This document shows, in pieces, positions 16,105-24,837 of a DNA stretch of 64,000 nucleotides. The notes below the pieces were generated by a model that worked only from the letters and a program-made list of their open reading frames with translations, searched no databases and had not been told where the DNA came from. Location: the NCBI GenBank assembly GCA_051418075.1, contig JBPRGG010000119.1, positions 25,965-89,964 on the forward strand, in the 5' to 3' direction. Numbering within the stretch: the first letter of the stretch is position 1; each line of letters starts with the position of its first letter. The DNA comes from JBPRGG01 sp051418075 (GTDB taxonomy: Bacteria; Bacteroidota; Bacteroidia; Cytophagales; Cyclobacteriaceae). A program made the translations under genes and the position numbers.

Positions 16105-19100
16105 TCAGGTAGATGAGATCATTTGATTGGAGTCAGAAATATTTTTCTCTGGCCATATCATGGGTAATACCAGAATAAAATTACTGCCTTTACCTTTCTT
16201 ACTTTCCAGGCTGATCTCTCCTTTTAATTGAATTACCAGACATTTAACAATAGCCAGACCCAAACCATGAGATGATTCTCCTCCAGTGGGTTTTGACGAA
16301 AGTTTACTAAACATTTGATACAAGTGCTTTTGCTCACTTTCCGATATACCCGGCCCTTCATCTTTGATACTAATACGCATAGCTTCACCAGATATTTTTT
16401 CTGCTAACAAAGTAATGGTGGTGTAAGGAGGAGAAAACTTCACTGCATTAGAAAAAAGGTTATCAATAATCCTGGTAACATGCAGCTGATCAGATTCCAA
16501 GTCTAAATCGGCAATATTAATATCCAGATTGATCTGCTTTTGATTGAGTTGTCTTTCATAGGTTTGAATAATATCTTCCAGAATTTCCCTTAAGTTAAAG
16601 CGGGATATCGTTAGCTTAATTTCTCCTTCCTTTTCTAATTGATGCAGATCCAGTAAATTCCTGATCAACTGGTTGCCATCATTGATCACTTTATTGGACA
16701 GATCAAATACATCCTCCAGGTCAACTTTCTGGGATTTAACTGCTCCCCGGACAATCTGTAAAAGCCCTTTGAGACGGTTGAGTGGAGATTTAAGGTCATG
16801 AGCCACTACATGCATCAAACCATCTTTCTGCTGATTCAGGGCAATCAATTGCTGGTTTTTTTGCTCCAACTGTTTGTTTTGTCTGATAATTGCTTCTTTT
16901 TGTTGTAATATGGCATTCTTTTGAGAAACAATCTCCTCTGTTCTGCTTTCCACCAGGTCTTCCAGTTTCAATTGTCTTATTTTTAACTGATAAAACCGAT
17001 GCAAGGTAAATCCAACCATAAGCAAAGCCAGTAAAAAGCCTGCCCCTAATTGGGCCCAATTGGTCTGCCACCAGGGAGGAAGAATTTCAATATGTAGTCT
17101 GCTAGGCAATGGATTCCAAACCCCATCATTATTAGCTCCTTTCACCTCGAAAATATAACTGCCCGGGTCAAGGTTGGTATAAACTGCCCGGTCTTGATTG
17201 TTCACGACCTGCCAATCTTGTTCCAGGGGCAATAACCTGTAAGCCTGCTGATTTTGAGCTGGATTTAAATAGTTTAGAGTGGCGAATTCTAATGTAAGTA
17301 TCCTGTAATTGTGTTGAAAAGTGAGTTGGTCGGTATATTCAATCGGTTGGGACAAAATACCGTTCGGCTGATTAATTTCAACTGGTATATTATCTAAGCT
17401 AATAGCCGTAATCACAGTAGGCGGCGGATATTTATTGGTTGGACCCAATTGATCCGGATTAAAGCGGGTGAAACCATTGGTACCCCCGAAATATAATTGG
17501 CCCGACTGGGTACTTAAAGAAGCTGGAAAAAACTCATTCCCCTGCAAACCATCTTCCTGAAAATAGTTTGAAAAGTTTTGCTGATCATAATCAAACCGGG
17601 ACAACCCACCTTTGGTGGCCAGCCATAATGCCCCATTCTGGTCTACCTCAACGCTCATGACCGTATTATTGGCCAGACCATCATTGGCAGAAAAAGCCCT
17701 GAAATGATGTTCCCCTGGAATAAGCAGGTTAATTCCAGCACTAGTGGCAATCCATATACGCTCATTTAGATCCTGGCAGATATCCCAAACTTCATTGGAA
17801 CTAATGGATGTGGTATCGTCAGGAGCATATCGAAAATTTGTAAGCACTTGACTATCAGGATTAAAAGAATACAATCCCTGCCCCTCACTGGCTATCCAAA
17901 TCATACCTGACCGGTCCTGGAAAACCTTCCAGATATGTGTTAATCTGGTATCAGGTGAAACTTTATTAAAATATTCCTGGAAAGGAATAAACTTGTCCCA
18001 ATCAGGGTTATAAATATCTATCCCTCTTCGGCTTCCTGCCCAAATATTTCCTTGCTGATCTTTAAACAAGCAGTAAATGAAAATATCAGACAACCCCTGA
18101 TCACCCTTATAGGTATAAAAACTTTCGGTTGAAAGATCCAGACGGGCCAACCCACTGCCTGAAGTGCCTATCCATACCTGATTATTGGATTGTAGAACGC
18201 TGGCCAACTTGTTATTAGGCAGACCATTGGCCTGATTGGATTGATAAGTAAAGTTGGCAAATGAATCATTGGCTGGATCAAATAAATGTAAGCCACCCCC
18301 ATTGGTAGCAATCCATATTTTCCCTTCCGGTGTTTCATCAAAATCCAAAATCAGTTCGTTAGTCAGCCAATCTTCCTGCTGCGGATGATAAGGGTCGGCA
18401 TCATAGTGTAAAAATCCCTTGTTTGCGCTGGCTGAATAATTTAAACCATTACCAAATGTGCCTATCCAAAGTCCTTCTTGATGATCTTCAAAAATGCTTA
18501 CCACGCTATTTCCACTTAAGCTGGCAGTTGATTCATTGGACTTGTAAAATAAGAATCTGCTTTCAGCGGGAAAGAATTTATTCAAACCTCCTCCATCAGT
18601 TCCAACCCATAATTGCTCTTTGCTATCAACATAAAGTGTCTTTATCAGGGTGTGAGACAACTTCCTGTTTGGATCTGCTTTTTCATAACAATATGCATCA
18701 TCATATATGAATTCCTCATTATGGCGAATAAAGCGAACCATTACTTTTTGATCAGATAAAAGCCATAACTCATTTTCGGTTCTGAATATTACCCGGAAAA
18801 CCGGCCTATGGTTAAACTGTGACATTTCCAGCCTTTCAAATCCTGATGCTTTTCCGGAAATGATAAAAGCACCCTTTGAAACAGTTCCTGCTATTAATGA
18901 CTGGGCTAATGTATCCACAGCTAATGTCCTAACCCCCCATTGGCTCCAGGATTGATCAGGAGCAGGATTTACAGCTATTAATCCATCCTGTGGGTGAGAA
19001 ACGATCTTTCGAAGACCCTGATCTGACGCAACCCAAAGGGAATTATCTAATTCAGCCATGGCATAAACTATATTAAGCTGCTGATCATTCGGGCAGGAAA

Positions 19101-19635
19101 CTTTTTGAAATTGATCATCACCGACCTGATAAATCCAAAGTCCACGATTTGTTCCCAGCCATAAGCGGCTTTGGATATCCGAATAGAAAAACCTTACTTC
19201 CAGCTGAAGACCAGCAGGTTGTAATTCTTCAGTAAGTTCATATCTTTTAAATTTATCCCGGTCTTCTATCAAACGGTTCACTTCTCCATAAAAAGTAGAC
19301 AGCCAGACATCACCGGAGGGGTCTATAAATACCTGTCTGATCCTATTGCTGGAAATGGTAGCGTTGTCGCGGGGATCATGAATATAAGATTTAAAGGAAA
19401 CCCCATCAAAGCGATGTAATCCATAGGAAGTAGCCAGCCAGATAAAGCCTAGCTGATCCTGGGTAACAGACCACACTGAGCTATTAGGCAATCCGTTTTG
19501 GGCATTGATCCGGTTGAATTTAGCAGGTTCAAAATGAAATTCTGAAGCATTGGAATCCAAGGGAAAAAATCCTGCTATGTTCAAAAAAACAAAAAAACAA
19601 AAAAATTGCATACACACTTTAAGCACCTTGGCCAT
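16105..19635 (-). CDS. Hybrid-type sensor histidine kinase with beta-propeller sensor (no REC or HTH)
   Basis: The protein has 1176 aa. The order is: signal peptide (FFCFFVFLNIAGFFP); a periplasmic sensor of about 700 residues built from two-component propeller repeats (many copies of the type LWIGTFGNGL, IWIATNGGGLHLFD); a Y_Y_Y domain (about 750-830); a transmembrane helix (LGAGFLLALLMVGFTL); a coiled coil rich in Gln; HisKA with His946 in VVAHDLKSPLNRL; and HATPase_c with DNLFSNAVKFSPP, DEGPGIS and GLGLAIVK. This is the front of a Bacteroidota hybrid two-component system, but it ends after the ATPase domain, with no receiver or AraC-type domain. It therefore needs a separate response regulator. 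The utilisation locus at 20218-31415 lies 582 bp away, and a regulatory link is possible but unproven. Confidence 0.93.
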   Translation of the reverse strand: MAKVLKVCMQFFCFFVFLNIAGFFPLDSNASEFHFEPAKFNRINAQNGLPNSSVWSVTQDQLGFIWLATSYGLHRFDGVSFKSYIHDPRDNATISSNRIRQVFIDPSGDVWLSTFYGEVNRLIEDRDKFKRYELTEELQPAGLQLEVRFFYSDIQSRLWLGTNRGLWIYQVGDDQFQKVSCPNDQQLNIVYAMAELDNSLWVASDQGLRKIVSHPQDGLIAVNPAPDQSWSQWGVRTLAVDTLAQSLIAGTVSKGAFIISGKASGFERLEMSQFNHRPVFRVIFRTENELWLLSDQKVMVRFIRHNEEFIYDDAYCYEKADPNRKLSHTLIKTLYVDSKEQLWVGTDGGGLNKFFPAESRFLFYKSNESTASLSGNSVVSIFEDHQEGLWIGTFGNGLNYSASANKGFLHYDADPYHPQQEDWLTNELILDFDETPEGKIWIATNGGGLHLFDPANDSFANFTYQSNQANGLPNNKLASVLQSNNQVWIGTSGSGLARLDLSTESFYTYKGDQGLSDIFIYCLFKDQQGNIWAGSRRGIDIYNPDWDKFIPFQEYFNKVSPDTRLTHIWKVFQDRSGMIWIASEGQGLYSFNPDSQVLTNFRYAPDDTTSISSNEVWDICQDLNERIWIATSAGINLLIPGEHHFRAFSANDGLANNTVMSVEVDQNGALWLATKGGLSRFDYDQQNFSNYFQEDGLQGNEFFPASLSTQSGQLYFGGTNGFTRFNPDQLGPTNKYPPPTVITAISLDNIPVEINQPNGILSQPIEYTDQLTFQHNYRILTLEFATLNYLNPAQNQQAYRLLPLEQDWQVVNNQDRAVYTNLDPGSYIFEVKGANNDGVWNPLPSRLHIEILPPWWQTNWAQLGAGFLLALLMVGFTLHRFYQLKIRQLKLEDLVESRTEEIVSQKNAILQQKEAIIRQNKQLEQKNQQLIALNQQKDGLMHVVAHDLKSPLNRLKGLLQIVRGAVKSQKVDLEDVFDLSNKVINDGNQLIRNLLDLHQLEKEGEIKLTISRFNLREILEDIIQTYERQLNQKQINLDINIADLDLESDQLHVTRIIDNLFSNAVKFSPPYTTITLLAEKISGEAMRISIKDEGPGISESEQKHLYQMFSKLSSKPTGGESSHGLGLAIVKCLVIQLKGEISLESKKGKGSNFILVLPMIWPEKNISDSNQMISST

Positions 19636-20217
19636 ATCTGAGGGTATTAGGACGCTTTAAAAGAGTCTTAAAAAGCAACAGGCTAAATAAGTCAAAATCC
19701 CCTTAAAAAGTCAACTTATTTTTAAGCTAAACCTCAGTATGTAAGGTAATTAGTCAGATTTATGAATTATATAAGCTAAAAACAGCAGGTATATCAGAAT
19801 TAGGAGAAATATTAGAAAAAATATGATGGTCCGTGTTAAGCAAAAAAACAGGACAAAAGATTAGTTAGGTAAGGTAGAATGTTACAAAGCAGAAAAAATC
19901 AATTACCATCTGAATAATTCCGCAGCATAGCAACTTATAGTAACTACTACCTACCTTAATTCAAACAGATCCCTCCTGGTGTCGAGCTGACCTGCACTAT
20001 AGCTGTAAGCAAAAGCTATTATATTTCAAATATTTGCATTCCAATAACGTCATTTGTAATATTCTATGATTACATAAGGATAACTATGATTATTAGAAAA
20101 TCAAGAAGCACTGGCCCGACAGAAAATGCTGGTGCGATGGTGTGCCAAGGCTATGATGGCCTCGAGCGTAAGTTAGTAATCTCCCATCCTCAGGCAAAAA
20201 ACAAATAGCAATTACTT
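19636..20217. other. 582-bp intergenic region, no confident gene
   Basis: This AT-rich stretch separates the sensor kinase (its start is at 19635) from the end of the carrier gene. It contains a small hairpin (ATAGCT-9 nt-AGCTAT near 19994-20014). At about 20086-20208 there is a GC-richer patch that is open in two frames, one of 40 codons from an ATG. The patch looks like a worn fragment of a former gene rather than an active one. No clear kinase promoter or terminator was found. Confidence 0.5.
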
Positions 20218-21612
20218 TTAAAATGGCCCCCAGCTAAATGCCACTACCGGTAATAAAAGCAACACCATAGCCAAAGCTACCAATATCAACATCAGAGGCC
20301 AGATCCAGGTCAGCCATTTCTGGTAGGGTATTTTGGAGATCCCCAACACACCCATAGTAACCCCACTGGTAGGAATCACCAGGTTGGAAATGCCGTCACC
20401 AAATTGAAAAGCCAACACCGCTGTTTGTCGGGAAATTTCCAGCAAATCACTTAATGGAGCCATAACAGGCATGGTTAAAGCAGCTTGTCCCGACCCAGAC
20501 GGCAAAAAGAAATTCAGAAAAGCCTGTACAAAGAACATCAATTCAACTGCCACTCCCCGATGAAATCCTTCCACCAAATTGGATAAATGAAATAAAACCG
20601 TATCAATGATCTGACCTTCTGAAGCAATGATCAGTATGCCTTTACTTAAAGCAATCACCATAGCTGCATATATCATATCTTTAGCTCCTTCTATAAATGC
20701 TTCTGAGGCGGTAGCAGTACTCATTTTAGTTATCAGAGCGGCTACTATTCCTAATCCAAGAAATAAAGCCGCGATTTCATTAATATACCAGTCCCAATTA
20801 TTGACCCCATACACCAGCAGAACCAGGCTCAGGGCAAAAATTATCAAAACCACTTTTTTAGATATTGAAAAATCAGTCTGGCTGGAAATTTGCCGCTCCT
20901 TTCTGTCCCTTTTTTGATCTATCTGGTAAACCGGGCTTATTTCGGGAGATTCTTCCAGCCTGATCACATATTGCAGGATAAAACCCACTGCAGCCATCGT
21001 AAATATTAGCCATACCACCAGGCGATATTCCCACCCACTGAAAGGAGGTAATTCTGCAATTCCCTGGGCTATTCCAATTGTAAATGGGTTAGTAAATGCT
21101 CCGGCAAAACCCGCCCCTGCCCCTACAAATGGAATGGCCACACCGGTGATGGAATCGTAACCTAAGGAAAAGGCCAGTGGTAGTGTAATTAAAATAAATA
21201 CCAGCACCTCCTCACTCATCCCGAAGGTGGCACCTGCCAAAGAAAATAAAACCACCAGCAGGGCTACCATCAATTTTTTGTAACGGGGATATTTCAGGCT
21301 GATGTCAATGATCTTTCTCAGGCCTGCATCGATGGCACCGGATCGATTAAGAATGGAAAATGCCCCTCCTACGATTAATACAAAAGCTATGATCTGAGCA
21401 GCAGAAATAAACCCCTGAACAGGAGCCTTTAAAAAGTCGAAGAAGCCCTGGGGATTAGATGAAGCAGGCTGATATGATCCCGGAACTACCAGTTCACGAC
21501 CATTAACCAATTCGCGGTCAAAGCTTCCGGCAGGTATAATCCAGGTTAAAGCCGTAAAAATCAACAAAATACTTAGGACAATAATCAGGGTATCCGGTAA
21601 TTTTTTCAGCAT
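20218..21612 (-). CDS. YfcC/ArcD-type inner-membrane carrier, 464 aa
   Basis: This is a polytopic protein with about 12 membrane segments belonging to the DcuC/YfcC group (Pfam DcuC; TCDB basic amino acid antiporter family, by recollection). Recognisable stretches are TALTWIIPAGSFDRE near the N-terminus, SLAGATFGMSEEVLVFILI, GAGAGFAGAFTNPFTIGIAQ and FLPSGSGQAALTMPVMAPLSD. Relatives carry amino acids such as arginine/ornithine, or are uncharacterised. The start codon overlaps the stop of the cyanophycinase lipoprotein gene by one base (TAATG), so the two are translationally coupled. I infer that it imports the enzyme's products: beta-Asp-Arg dipeptides or free amino acids. Confidence 0.88.
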   Translation of the reverse strand: MLKKLPDTLIIVLSILLIFTALTWIIPAGSFDRELVNGRELVVPGSYQPASSNPQGFFDFLKAPVQGFISAAQIIAFVLIVGGAFSILNRSGAIDAGLRKIIDISLKYPRYKKLMVALLVVLFSLAGATFGMSEEVLVFILITLPLAFSLGYDSITGVAIPFVGAGAGFAGAFTNPFTIGIAQGIAELPPFSGWEYRLVVWLIFTMAAVGFILQYVIRLEESPEISPVYQIDQKRDRKERQISSQTDFSISKKVVLIIFALSLVLLVYGVNNWDWYINEIAALFLGLGIVAALITKMSTATASEAFIEGAKDMIYAAMVIALSKGILIIASEGQIIDTVLFHLSNLVEGFHRGVAVELMFFVQAFLNFFLPSGSGQAALTMPVMAPLSDLLEISRQTAVLAFQFGDGISNLVIPTSGVTMGVLGISKIPYQKWLTWIWPLMLILVALAMVLLLLPVVAFSWGPF

Positions 21613-22478
21613 TATTTCAGTTTGAAATTGTCACCGGGCAAATATACTGACAATATCAGATTTTCACCTCCCAATAAGCCCTTTTGAACCTTTTGATTAT
21701 GTTGAGGGTTCAGAATTTTTATCACCTGGGCCTGGCCTACCACTTCTGCCTGATCATTTTCTACCAAAATAGCAGTGGATTCTTCAATACCAATCCCAAT
21801 TTTACCGGGAAATTCCAGGACTGCTGTAATTAACCGGTTGTAGCGACTGCGTTGAATAAAATGTTGATCAATAATGATGGCCGGGTCCAATAACCCCAGG
21901 CCCTGATCAATGATGATGTTTTCATGCTCCAGGCTGCTGAAGGTGGATTCATATTCAGGATGTTTCTTTTCGTCACCGGTAACCATCATCCGGCTCATAA
22001 CAGCTGCTCCGGCACTGGTCCCGGCTATCATGGCACCCATTTCATAGGCTGTACGAATGGCTTTTTCTATAGGAGTATCCCTGACAGCTTCCATAAAGCG
22101 GCTTTGACTGCCTCCTGAAATATAGATAAGTTGTGCATTGGTCAGTGAATCAATTCGGTCCGGATCGATCGATTGTTTATCAGAAAAATGCATTCCCACC
22201 ACACTTGAAATACCCTGATCAGTAAATTGTCTTCGGGCATAATAAATGGAAGAATCTGGTTGTATACTGGCCATAGGTAAGATCACGCCATAACCAGCAC
22301 TATCCAGGCCTGATTCCTGTATCATCCTTTGTACCATTTCCGCTCCCCTGCTTCCCCCTCCAATGATAAACAATTTGCCATTTTTGGGCGGTTGTGCCAT
22401 CTGATTATTATCCGGAGCTGGAGAACCACATCCCATCAGCCCCAGCAGCATAATTAAACTTATACTAACTATTTTCAT
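21612..22478 (-). CDS. Cyanophycinase-family (S51) serine peptidase, lipoprotein
   Basis: From the Met at 22478 the protein has 288 aa and begins with a lipoprotein signal (MKIVSISLIMLLGLMGC; Cys17). The longer open frame from 22568 would bury this signal and overlap the previous gene, so I reject it. The S51 features are all present: GGSQ at 122-125, the nucleophile Ser155 in IAGTSAGAAV, and D204-Q205-H206-F followed by Arg210, 212 and 215 (DQHFIQRSRYNRL). From memory this is the arginine-rich signature of cyanophycinase CphB rather than peptidase E. Cyanophycinase releases beta-Asp-Arg dipeptides. Only one acidic residue follows soon after Cys17, so a periplasmic-facing location is likely. 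It lies 7 bp after the propeller lipoprotein gene and is coupled to the carrier gene. Confidence 0.9.
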   Translation of the reverse strand: MKIVSISLIMLLGLMGCGSPAPDNNQMAQPPKNGKLFIIGGGSRGAEMVQRMIQESGLDSAGYGVILPMASIQPDSSIYYARRQFTDQGISSVVGMHFSDKQSIDPDRIDSLTNAQLIYISGGSQSRFMEAVRDTPIEKAIRTAYEMGAMIAGTSAGAAVMSRMMVTGDEKKHPEYESTFSSLEHENIIIDQGLGLLDPAIIIDQHFIQRSRYNRLITAVLEFPGKIGIGIEESTAILVENDQAEVVGQAQVIKILNPQHNQKVQKGLLGGENLILSVYLPGDNFKLK

Positions 22479-22485
22479 GAAGGTA

Positions 22486-23631
22486 TTATTCTGTTCTTCC
22501 TCCAACGGCAATGGCATATATCCTGGTAGTATTATCTTCAAAAAAAGTTTCCAATCCGGTGCCATCAAGATCAGCCCGCTTTATGGCTCCGCTTCTTTGA
22601 TCACTCCAGTACAATTTATTTTGCTCCGGATCATGGGCTAAGCCATACACATCACCATCCATACCAGAGCTGATAGTGGACAAAATATTACCTTCCAAAT
22701 CAGCCATTTTCAAATTGTGAAGTGAGGCATCCAGATCATAGGTATGGAAATAGAGCTTGTCATCCACCACCAGGGCAGCAGCCCCTAAAACATCTGGTAT
22801 TAATTCGGTGGTTCCAGATCCATCATAGTTCATGCGATAAAGTCCTCCATCATAGGTCACAAAATAAACTTTCTGAGCAGCAGGGTTCAATGTGAGTCCT
22901 TCCGGATCATCGGATATGCCACTTATCAGTGTTTCAAATTGATCTGTATTTTCATCATCCAGGTTGGCTTTTTGTACCCCATCATCAGTAGCCCAAAAAA
23001 GATTGCTGGTATTGAGATCCAGGGCCAGCCCGGTAGGTCCGGCTAATCCTTCCCTGAAAACAGTGCGGTTATTTCCCTCCGGGTCAGAACGAAAGATCAC
23101 CCCATTGGCAAAATCAGCTATATATACATATTTATTGATTGTATCCACAGCCAAACCATAGGGCCGATTTACAGGATCTCCCGGTAAGGGAACATTGATA
23201 GGCGCTTCTTCTCCAATAATGGCCAATTGTACAGATTCCGTATTTCTGTCCCCAAAATATAGCCTTCTGCCGGAAGCCACAGGATTTTTCACAGTTATGG
23301 TTTTGGCAGCCTGCTCGATACCTCTTTCTGTGGTAATTATCAGTTTGACCTCATATTTACCCGCTGCCTGATAGGTATGGCTGGGATTTTCTTCCTTGGA
23401 ATTACTCCCATCGCCAAAAATCCATTGAAGGCTATAGGATCCTGCTTCTTCCGGTATGATAGAGGCATTGCTAAAACTTGCCTCAGCCGGTGCAAACCCT
23501 TCATTGGCTAATGAAAAAGTGAAATCGGGCACGGTACTGGCAGGAGGTACCGGAAAATCTTCCAGATACCCCTCACCACACCCTGAAAAAATGAATAACC
23601 ATAACCAAAGTAAAGCAAATCTGTTTCTCAT
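22486..23631 (-). CDS. PKD plus YWTD-type beta-propeller lipoprotein, 381 aa
   Basis: The signal ends at FIFSGCGEGYLEDF, so a Cys is lipidated and acidic residues follow, as in surface-exposed Bacteroidota lipoproteins. A PKD domain (about 30-115) includes LQWIFGDGSNSKEENPSHTY and YEVKLIITTERG. The rest is a six-bladed propeller of YWTD/NHL character (NKYVYIADFANGVIFRSDPE, KLYWSDQRSGAIKRADLDG). It takes the place of SusE/SusF-type binding proteins behind SusD. The probable role is to bind substrate or partners at the cell surface. It is paralogous to the next gene upstream (23672-24802), with a 40-bp gap between them. Confidence 0.85.
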   Translation of the reverse strand: MRNRFALLWLWLFIFSGCGEGYLEDFPVPPASTVPDFTFSLANEGFAPAEASFSNASIIPEEAGSYSLQWIFGDGSNSKEENPSHTYQAAGKYEVKLIITTERGIEQAAKTITVKNPVASGRRLYFGDRNTESVQLAIIGEEAPINVPLPGDPVNRPYGLAVDTINKYVYIADFANGVIFRSDPEGNNRTVFREGLAGPTGLALDLNTSNLFWATDDGVQKANLDDENTDQFETLISGISDDPEGLTLNPAAQKVYFVTYDGGLYRMNYDGSGTTELIPDVLGAAALVVDDKLYFHTYDLDASLHNLKMADLEGNILSTISSGMDGDVYGLAHDPEQNKLYWSDQRSGAIKRADLDGTGLETFFEDNTTRIYAIAVGGRTE

Positions 23632-23671
23632 CAGTAATTCATGTTTTTTTCAAGTTATAATGATCCAGCCA

Positions 23672-24802
23672 TCATTTTGTGATCACAAGATGTCTGGGAT
23701 CACCTAATTCATTGGCCAGTTCTTCTGTATTGGAACCATCAATATTGGCCCGGAAGATAAAACCCAACCCAATATCCGCACCAAGATCTGACCAATAAAC
23801 CTTGGTTCCGTAAACGGTAATGCCATAGCATCGCTCATATTCCAGTGCAGCAAAGTTGGAGGTATTTTCCAGATCATTAAGCGGAGCCATTTTTATATTG
23901 GTGTCCATAAACGCGTCATTGTAGTACAACATGTCACTGATGGGATCTACGGCCAGAGAATAGCCACCCCCGGTAATTACTTTAGTCAGAGAAGATCCAT
24001 CTAGATTGCCTTGCCAAATACCATCGCCGGCATAATTTGTAGCGTCAATTCCCACATCGGAAATATAGATGCGATTATTTTCCAGATCAAGTGCTACATC
24101 GGTGGGAGATTCCAGCCCATCTTCGGCTCCATAAAGCAAGGTTAAATTTGATCCATCAAGGTCTGCCATATACACGCCGCTGGTGTCGCGCTCGGGAAAA
24201 TAAATTTTACCGTTTACAGAATCAACTGCAATAGAAAAAACTGAATAGACATAATCAGATAATATAGTCTGTTCGTTGCCTCCTGACAGCGAATTGGTTT
24301 CCAGGGTAAGATTGTCAAAATCATTGTAATAGAGGGTTTCAGTTTCGTAATCCATGGCCAGGGCAAACCCTTCTCCATCCAGGTTGACAGCACTACTGAC
24401 AGCTCCTGAAGCTATATTGAGGGAATTAACCGCTGGCGCATCGGCATCCATATACATTACAGTGGGTTCAATTACTGTGATATCCTGGCTAACCTGTTCT
24501 GTTCCGCCAGGGCCGGTAACAATCAAAGTCACAGCATAAGTACCGGCTGCACTGAAACTTACTACCGGACTTTCATCAGTTGTGGTAAATCCATTATCAA
24601 AATTCCACTCATAAGCTGTGGCATTTTGGGACTGATTTTGAAATGTCACATATTCTCCTACTACGATAGGTGTAACAGAAGTGGTAAATTCTGCTACCGG
24701 TAATGGCTCTTCCTCTTCTTCACTACAGGAAAAAAACAGGGCCGGAAATGCAATAAAAATGCCTAAGGCAATTATTTTAAGTAAGTTGGAATTTTTTTTC
24801 AT
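23672..24802 (-). CDS. PKD plus YWTD-type beta-propeller lipoprotein, 376 aa
   Basis: The lipoprotein signal is ALFFSCSEEEEEP; the run of Glu right after the Cys is a strong surface-export signal in Bacteroidota. A PKD domain follows (about 35-110: YEWNFDNGFTTTDESPVVSF, YAVTLIVTGPGG). Then comes a propeller with repeats of the form GKIYFPERDTSGVYMADLDG and TKVYWSDLGADIGLGFIFR. It is a paralogue of the downstream gene with the same architecture. It lies 35 bp after susD, inside the operon. Substrate binding is inferred from its place only. Confidence 0.86.
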   Translation of the reverse strand: MKKNSNLLKIIALGIFIAFPALFFSCSEEEEEPLPVAEFTTSVTPIVVGEYVTFQNQSQNATAYEWNFDNGFTTTDESPVVSFSAAGTYAVTLIVTGPGGTEQVSQDITVIEPTVMYMDADAPAVNSLNIASGAVSSAVNLDGEGFALAMDYETETLYYNDFDNLTLETNSLSGGNEQTILSDYVYSVFSIAVDSVNGKIYFPERDTSGVYMADLDGSNLTLLYGAEDGLESPTDVALDLENNRIYISDVGIDATNYAGDGIWQGNLDGSSLTKVITGGGYSLAVDPISDMLYYNDAFMDTNIKMAPLNDLENTSNFAALEYERCYGITVYGTKVYWSDLGADIGLGFIFRANIDGSNTEELANELGDPRHLVITK

Positions 24803-24837
24803 GTTCTATAAAATTTTAGTTTATCCTAAATTAAAAA

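Noticed and set aside
22479..22568. Longer N-terminus for the cyanophycinase lipoprotein
   Set aside because: It overlaps the preceding gene and puts 30 residues before a perfect lipoprotein signal.
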